From assembly GCF_000565285.1 (NCBI RefSeq), contig NZ_APVL01000015.1, positions 1 to 64,000 of the forward strand: a stretch of DNA of 64,000 nucleotides, in the 5' to 3' direction. Both the position numbers and the translations under genes were made by a program. Under the pieces are notes generated by a model. That model was given only the letters and a program-made list of their open reading frames with translations, was not told the origin of the DNA and searched no databases. This document shows positions 58,463-64,000 of this stretch, one piece after another; position 1 is the stretch's first letter, and each line of letters starts with the position of its first letter. The stretch comes from Cytobacillus firmus DS1. GTDB taxonomy: Bacteria; Bacillota; Bacilli; Bacillales; Cytobacillaceae.

Positions 58463-59665
58463 TTATGAGGCTTGCTGCGGCCGGGCGGCCCGTCGCTGTC
58501 TCCCATAGAGGACTGTAACAGCCATCCCAAGAATCAGGAACACACTTGATATTTGGAATAGTGCCGATGTTTCCACAAACTGTGCAAGCACACCGAACAC
58601 AAGCCCGCTTAGTCCAATGCCAAGGTCGATGGAGGAGAAGAACATTCCGTTTGCCACACCGCGCCGGTTGGATGGTGTCATCGACAGCGTCCAGGACTGC
58701 AGAGTAGGAATCAATGAGCCAAATCCAATTCCAAACAAAATTCCGCTAATGATAATAAACAAATTCGAATGAGCGAAAGAAAGTACCCACATTCCTATGA
58801 AAGTCATGAACGTACAAAGCAGCACAAGCCCCATCGGCCCCCGCTGGTCAAACCACTTTCCGGCAGCCGGTCTTGAGAGCGATGCCATAATCGCATTAAA
58901 CAAGTAGAATAGGAATATCTGATCAATGCCGCGCTCTTCCCCGAAAATAACGATGAACGTTACGATGGAGCCATATCCAAATGTCACAATTATTGTGATA
59001 AATGCAGGAAACCAGCTGGATTTTTCAACTAAAGAGTCCAGGTAAGAGAATTTAAGGTCCTCTTTCCTTGTTTTCATAACCGCTTCAGGCGTTTCGTAGC
59101 GGACAACAGCCAGGAGCACAATGGCAATCACCCCGAGTACGCTTGAGATATAAATAAGATTGGTAAAAGAGGTAATCTGATATAGGTAGATTCCAAGACT
59201 TGGAGCAATGATCATTCCAATCGTAACACTGAGGCCATAGTAACCCATTCCCTCTCCAAGCCTGGAATTAGGCACTACATCTACAGCCGCTGTCCCATTC
59301 ACAGTAGTTGACCAGCCCCAGGCAAGCCCATGAATGAATCGGAACATCAGAAAAATCAGCACCACGCTTGAAAGAGGATAAATAATGGTTATTGCCAAAA
59401 GCGCTGCCGCCCCAATCAGCACCAGCTGCTTTCTTGCTTTATATTCAAGCATGAATCCAATGAATGGCCGGCTCAGAACGGCTCCAATCGAAAACAGTGC
59501 CGTCACCAGCCCAATTTCAAGACCAGTTGCCCCTATGGACTTTATATATGGAGGCAATGTTGGAATCAGCATCTGAAAAGACATAAAAATAAATAAATTA
59601 CCGACCATCAGCATAATGAAAGACTTTGTCCATAAAGTCTCTTTTGCAGCCTTTTCCAAGTGCAT
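58463..59665 (-). CDS. MFS transporter
   Basis: A 400-residue 12-helix transporter of the DHA1 type: FQMLIPTLPPYIKSIGATGLEIGLVTALFSIGAVLSRPFIGFMLEYKARKQLVLIG (motif A is weakly conserved), FRFIHGLAWGWSTTVNGTAAVDVVP, YYGLSVTIGMIIAPSLGIYLY (motif C-like) and a C-terminal Arg-rich tail. Substrate unknown; exporters of small organic compounds are likely. AAGGAAAG precedes the ATG. Single gene. Confidence 0.85.
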   Translation of the reverse strand: MHLEKAAKETLWTKSFIMLMVGNLFIFMSFQMLIPTLPPYIKSIGATGLEIGLVTALFSIGAVLSRPFIGFMLEYKARKQLVLIGAAALLAITIIYPLSSVVLIFLMFRFIHGLAWGWSTTVNGTAAVDVVPNSRLGEGMGYYGLSVTIGMIIAPSLGIYLYQITSFTNLIYISSVLGVIAIVLLAVVRYETPEAVMKTRKEDLKFSYLDSLVEKSSWFPAFITIIVTFGYGSIVTFIVIFGEERGIDQIFLFYLFNAIMASLSRPAAGKWFDQRGPMGLVLLCTFMTFIGMWVLSFAHSNLFIIISGILFGIGFGSLIPTLQSWTLSMTPSNRRGVANGMFFSSIDLGIGLSGLVFGVLAQFVETSALFQISSVFLILGMAVTVLYGRQRRAARPQQAS

Positions 59666-59819
59666 CCCCCGCTTTCCTTTTATCTCCAGAATAAATCAGT
59701 TAATTATTTCGCATCACTAAATACTACCATAACTGTTTGGAAAAAGGAAAGGGAATTTGCATCATATCAAAGCGTAGATTGAGACAATGAAAATCTTCGT
59801 TATAAGTCCATAAAAAAAG

Positions 59820-59837
59820 GAGCCAGATTAAGCTCCC
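59820..59837 (-). terminator. Short terminator after the carboxylesterase
   Basis: GGAGC/GCTCC, a 5-bp stem; on the minus strand it is followed by TTTTTTTAT. The stem is short. Confidence 0.5.
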
Positions 59838-59840
59838 CCG

Positions 59841-60605
59841 TCACCCCTGCAGACTGCTTGTTTCCAGTGTCCGCTGCAGAAAATGCAGTGTTCTTTCTAT
59901 TATGATGTCCTGATCGTTATCCAGCGTTGCCACATGATAGCTGTTGTCCAGGGTGACTAATTCCTTGGCAGCAGATTTAATGCCGCTGTATATTTCCTGT
60001 GAATTGGAAGGAGGAACTACATGATCTTCTTTTGAGACAAAAATCAGCGCAGGACAAATCACTTTCCCTAAATCGGCTTTCACCTTCTTCATCAGTTCCG
60101 TTATTTCACCAAGCGATTTAACCGGTGTCTTTTCATAGGCAAGCTCTTTTATATCAGGATTTTTTATGTCTGAACCAATTGCATCAAGGAAACGGACATC
60201 CTCCAGGCTGGCTGCTGCCGCCATATCAGGAATTTCAACAGCTGCATTAATCGGGATTATCCCCTTAATCTCCGGATATTTTTCGGCCATATACAATGTC
60301 AGTGTGCCGCCCATTGACAGACCTGTAACGAATATCGTACTGCAGCGCTCCTTCAGCCACCGATAGCCTTCTTCAACAGAATGAATCCAGTCCTGATAGG
60401 TCGTTGTTTCCATTTCTTCATAATGAGTGCCATGTCCCCTCAGCCGCGGACCGCAGACCGTATACCCTGCATTTGCATAAGCTTCCCCAAGCGGACGCAT
60501 ACTTTGAGTTGAACCGGTAAACCCATGAGAAACAAGAATCCCAATCTCATTTCCTTCAAAATAAAAAGGTTCTGCTCCTTCTAAAACCGGATACTTTTCA
60601 AACAT
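59841..60605 (-). CDS. Carboxylesterase (Est30-like)
   Basis: A 254-residue alpha/beta hydrolase resembling thermostable carboxylesterase Est30 of Geobacillus and its Bacillus relatives. VSHGFTGSTQSMRPLGEAYANAGYTVCGPRLRGHGTHYEEME holds the oxyanion region, TGLSMGGTLTLYMAEKYP the nucleophile Ser, FVSKEDHVVPPSNS the Asp, and LDNSYHVATLDNDQDII the His. It hydrolyses short-chain esters in the cytoplasm. The frame is open to 60623, but GGAGGAAGG precedes the ATG at 60605. Confidence 0.92.
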   Translation of the reverse strand: MFEKYPVLEGAEPFYFEGNEIGILVSHGFTGSTQSMRPLGEAYANAGYTVCGPRLRGHGTHYEEMETTTYQDWIHSVEEGYRWLKERCSTIFVTGLSMGGTLTLYMAEKYPEIKGIIPINAAVEIPDMAAAASLEDVRFLDAIGSDIKNPDIKELAYEKTPVKSLGEITELMKKVKADLGKVICPALIFVSKEDHVVPPSNSQEIYSGIKSAAKELVTLDNSYHVATLDNDQDIIIERTLHFLQRTLETSSLQG

Positions 60606-60623
60606 ATTCCTTCCTCCATTCAA

Positions 60624-60888
60624 TAGATTATTTCCTATTAAGGAATATTCTTTTCACATCCCTCTATCCCTCCTTGTTTGAAAGTATTTAACATTTTTGT
60701 AAAACTTCACATCCAGCTTTCAGAAAAACTTTTTTTCCAGACTGGTCTTGTTTATAATAGATAGAATGGATAAAGAGTATTGCCCTATAAACGATTGCAA
60801 ACACAGCTAAGGGAAGTTTCGCTTTATTTTCCTTCCCGATATTATTAAAATAAGTACTAACTACATAAACAGAAAGGCTGATACCGGT
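60624..60888. other. Divergent intergenic region of the esterase and glnS
   Basis: 265 bases without a gene. A GGGAAG...CTTCCC hairpin lies at about 60811-60836. I looked for a T-box (specifier stem and AGGGTGG) ahead of the tRNA synthetase gene and found none. Confidence 0.5.
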
Positions 60889-62580
<1,692 letters not shown>

Positions 62581-62585
62581 GCATT

Positions 62586-62619
62586 AAGCTTGAGGGCTTG
62601 GTTCCCTCAGGCTTTTTTA
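62586..62619 (+). terminator. Terminator after glnS
   Basis: AAGCTTGAGGG/CCCTCAGGCTT (one mismatch) around CTTGGTT, then TTTT. Confidence 0.8.
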
Positions 62620-62704
62620 GCCGTAACAATTCATAAACTGCCTTTCTGCTGAAAAGTATGGTAAGGTTTTAAAAGTAAGCATTTACATAAGGAGGAATAG
62701 CATA

Positions 62705-63055
62705 ATGTCAAACCAGCATGACCCAAATACATTACCGCCGAAAACATGTTCAATAGACCGCATGGTGACAGTTAAAGAGGATGTTGAAAAGGTTCTTGCA
62801 GGAAAGAAAACAGCCACTCGCCGAAACGGCCGCTATGCTGATGTGGGAGAAATCATGACACTTGAAGGCAAGGACTTTGTTGTAGATAAAGTTTATTCCC
62901 AATCCCTTGGTGAATTAACAGACGAGCATGCCCGCCAGGAAGGTTTCGAAAGCTTGGAAGACTACAAACAATCCATTCTTTCCATGCATCCGGGAATGCC
63001 GTGGCTTCCGCAGATGCGTGTATGGGTTCATGAATTCAGCGCAGTGAAGAAGTAA
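62705..63055 (+). CDS. ASCH-domain protein
   Basis: A 116-residue ASCH domain: DRMVTVKEDVEKVLAGKKTATRRNGRYADVGEIMTLEGKDFVVDKVYSQSLGELTDEHARQEGFESLEDYKQSILSMHPGMPWLPQMRVWVHEFSAV, with the GKKTATRR motif that faces the putative RNA-binding cleft. ASCH domains resemble PUA domains and are thought to bind RNA or modified nucleosides; at least one relative cleaves N4-acetylcytidine. AGGAGG lies upstream. It follows glnS, but a terminator separates them. Confidence 0.85.
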   Translation: MSNQHDPNTLPPKTCSIDRMVTVKEDVEKVLAGKKTATRRNGRYADVGEIMTLEGKDFVVDKVYSQSLGELTDEHARQEGFESLEDYKQSILSMHPGMPWLPQMRVWVHEFSAVKK

Positions 63056-63064
63056 TCTGCCGGG

Positions 63065-63511
63065 ATGGACATACTGTATCGAATACTGCTGTACATCCAT
63101 GTCAGCAGTGCCATTCTTTCTGTTGGCCCATTTTTTATTCTGATCCCAATCGTCAATAAATTAGGAACGGCTCATCCCGGGGTCCAGCAGGCATATATCG
63201 GCATATTCAGGACATCCGTGCGGCTTGTCAAGCATGCAGGACATGTACTTGTAGGCTCAGGTATCCTTCTTATCATGAACAGCCACTGGGCCTGGACGAC
63301 ATCATGGGTCGTCGCTACCCTGGCAGTCATGGGAGGCTCAGTCTTTTTTCTCGCCCGGGCCTTCACTCCTGTCCTGAGGAAATTTGATGAACCGGGAGCT
63401 GATCAGCATTTCCTAATTAGAAAGCTTACCCGCTCCGTTTGGATCTATCTTTTTCTGTTAATGCTCATGCTCTGGTTCATGGTAGCCAAGCCGGTGCTTT
63501 GGCAGGGATAA
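63065..63511 (+). CDS. Four-helix membrane protein (DUF2269-like)
   Basis: A 148-residue protein with four hydrophobic segments: ILYRILLYIHVSSAILSVGPFFILIPIVNKL, VLVGSGILLIMN, VVATLAVMGGSVFFLARAF and IYLFLLMLMLWFMVAKP. The IHVSSAILSVGP start, with a membrane His, is typical of DUF2269-type proteins. It begins 9 bp after the ASCH gene, so they share a transcript. Function unknown. Confidence 0.7.
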   Translation: MDILYRILLYIHVSSAILSVGPFFILIPIVNKLGTAHPGVQQAYIGIFRTSVRLVKHAGHVLVGSGILLIMNSHWAWTTSWVVATLAVMGGSVFFLARAFTPVLRKFDEPGADQHFLIRKLTRSVWIYLFLLMLMLWFMVAKPVLWQG

Positions 63512-63512
63512 A

Positions 63513-63545
63513 AAACAAGCGCTCATGATGTGCGCTTGTTTTTTT
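63513..63545 (+). terminator. Terminator after the ASCH/membrane-protein operon
   Basis: AAACAAGCGC/GCGCTTGTTT, a perfect 10-bp stem followed by TTTT. Confidence 0.85.
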
Positions 63546-63664
63546 ATGCATGGATAAATACATATTTTCGCGGTTTGAAGCAGCTTTATTTATCTTTTGC
63601 TGAAGATGTGGTGTCTCCCATGCGGATGCATGGATAATCAAAATTTTCACATCCAACAAACTAA

Positions 63665-64000
63665 TTACTTCAAAAATCTTTCCGGAAAATCGGTCATAAT
63701 CACTTCGACTCCGGCATTATTTAAGAATCCGCTGCGGGTTTCATCATTTACGGTATATACCCGCAGCGGAAATCCTGCTTCCTTTCCTTTCCTTCCATAC
63801 TCGGATAGAGCAAACCTCTCTTCACAATGAATGCTGTCTGCACCGATTTTTTTGGCAATTTCGACTGTGTTTTCAGGAATACCTTCAATTAAATATCCCG
63901 TCTGTATAGTTGCATGAGAGTCCCGGACTCTCCTCAGGCTATCCGCATTGAAGGATGAGATAATGACACGCTGTTCCAATCTATATTTAAGGATAAGGTC
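63665..64000 (-). CDS. Glycerophosphodiester phosphodiesterase, C-terminal part (cut by window edge)
   Basis: The last 111 codons of a GDPD-family enzyme. VIISSFNADSLRRVRDSHATIQTGYLIEG, then IGADSIHCEERFALSEYGRKGKEAGFPLRVYTVNDETRSGFLNNAGVEVIMTDFPERFL is the C-terminal half of the TIM barrel, with the VYTVND strand and the final TDFP motif. The frame stays open to 64000, so the catalytic N-terminal HRG motif lies beyond the window. The enzyme frees glycerol 3-phosphate from deacylated phospholipids. Confidence 0.9.
   Translation of the reverse strand, partial: DLILKYRLEQRVIISSFNADSLRRVRDSHATIQTGYLIEGIPENTVEIAKKIGADSIHCEERFALSEYGRKGKEAGFPLRVYTVNDETRSGFLNNAGVEVIMTDFPERFLK

Noticed and set aside
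60781-60888. Possible T-box ahead of glnS
   Set aside because: No AGGGTGG antiterminator sequence or terminator is present; only a short GGGAAG/CTTCCC hairpin.

Overview
The window looks like chromosomal DNA of a low-GC Gram-positive member of the Bacillaceae, probably near the Cytobacillus/Mesobacillus ('Bacillus firmus') group. This is inferred from GGAGG-type ribosome sites, many TTG/GTG starts, Bacillus-type Fur, PerR and sigma-B sites, TPP, glycine and yybP-ykoY riboswitches, homologues of ytcD-ytbD-ytbE, bmrA, ydbD, ykoY and yclM, and interspersed repeats of a kind common in bacilli. There is no insertion sequence, prophage, tRNA or CRISPR array. The left edge is the promoter and leader region of an rRNA operon that runs leftwards out of the window. 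The right edge cuts a glycerophosphodiester phosphodiesterase gene.

Layout. 1-5.6 kb: rrn promoters, an alpha/beta hydrolase, and a ytcD/ytbD/ytbE-like set (HxlR regulator, frameshifted MFS exporter, aldo-keto reductase), then two small membrane proteins. 5.6-9 kb: a membrane PAS histidine kinase and a padR-HAAS-yjdM operon. 9.3-11.6 kb: ahpCF behind a PerR-like box. 11.6-18.7 kb: a leftward sorbitol operon (sorbitol-6-phosphate dehydrogenase, PRD regulator, GutM, PTS IIC, IIBC and IIA, fructose-6-phosphate aldolase, HAD phosphatase). 18.8-21.7 kb: a DUF3298-type protein, a BmrA-like exporter and a small YkuJ-like protein. 21.9-28.6 kb: an iron block with three Fur boxes (MFS exporter, ferredoxin-NADP reductase, four-gene siderophore ABC importer). 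28.6-33.2 kb: manganese catalase, a deacetylase/DedA/glycosyltransferase operon and a membrane protein. 33.3-35.6 kb: tenA and thiW, each behind a TPP riboswitch, and a DUF302 gene with a CsoR/CstR-like operator. 35.6-40.6 kb: FMN hydroxyacid oxidase, thioesterase, VTT membrane protein, a 45-aa ORF, an acetyltransferase, and a manganese-riboswitch operon (FbpB-like peptide plus TerC). 40.6-46 kb: a membrane protein, tatA-phoD, small membrane proteins, a second FbpB-like peptide, and purU behind a tandem glycine riboswitch. 46-49.6 kb: MFS exporter, secreted helical protein, aspartokinase. 49.8-54.9 kb: a stress-signalling module of RsbY-, RsbM- and RsbK-like proteins with two sigma-B-type promoters. 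55.2-58 kb: a 915-residue TPR-dynamin GTPase between two repeat elements. 58.4-64 kb: MFS transporter, carboxylesterase, glutaminyl-tRNA synthetase, ASCH protein, membrane protein and the partial phosphodiesterase.

The feature least explained by annotation is a palindrome, TCAATCAAACGTTTGATTGA. It occurs six times between 8.9 and 48.2 kb (five perfect, one with a single change), always in intergenic DNA or at the 3' end of a gene, and twice it supplies the last codons and stop of unrelated genes. Other points of interest are the convergent RsbK/M/Y-like module, the isolated TPR-dynamin gene, two FbpB-like peptides of which one is under a manganese riboswitch, and a hairpin that would cover the phoD ribosome-binding site.
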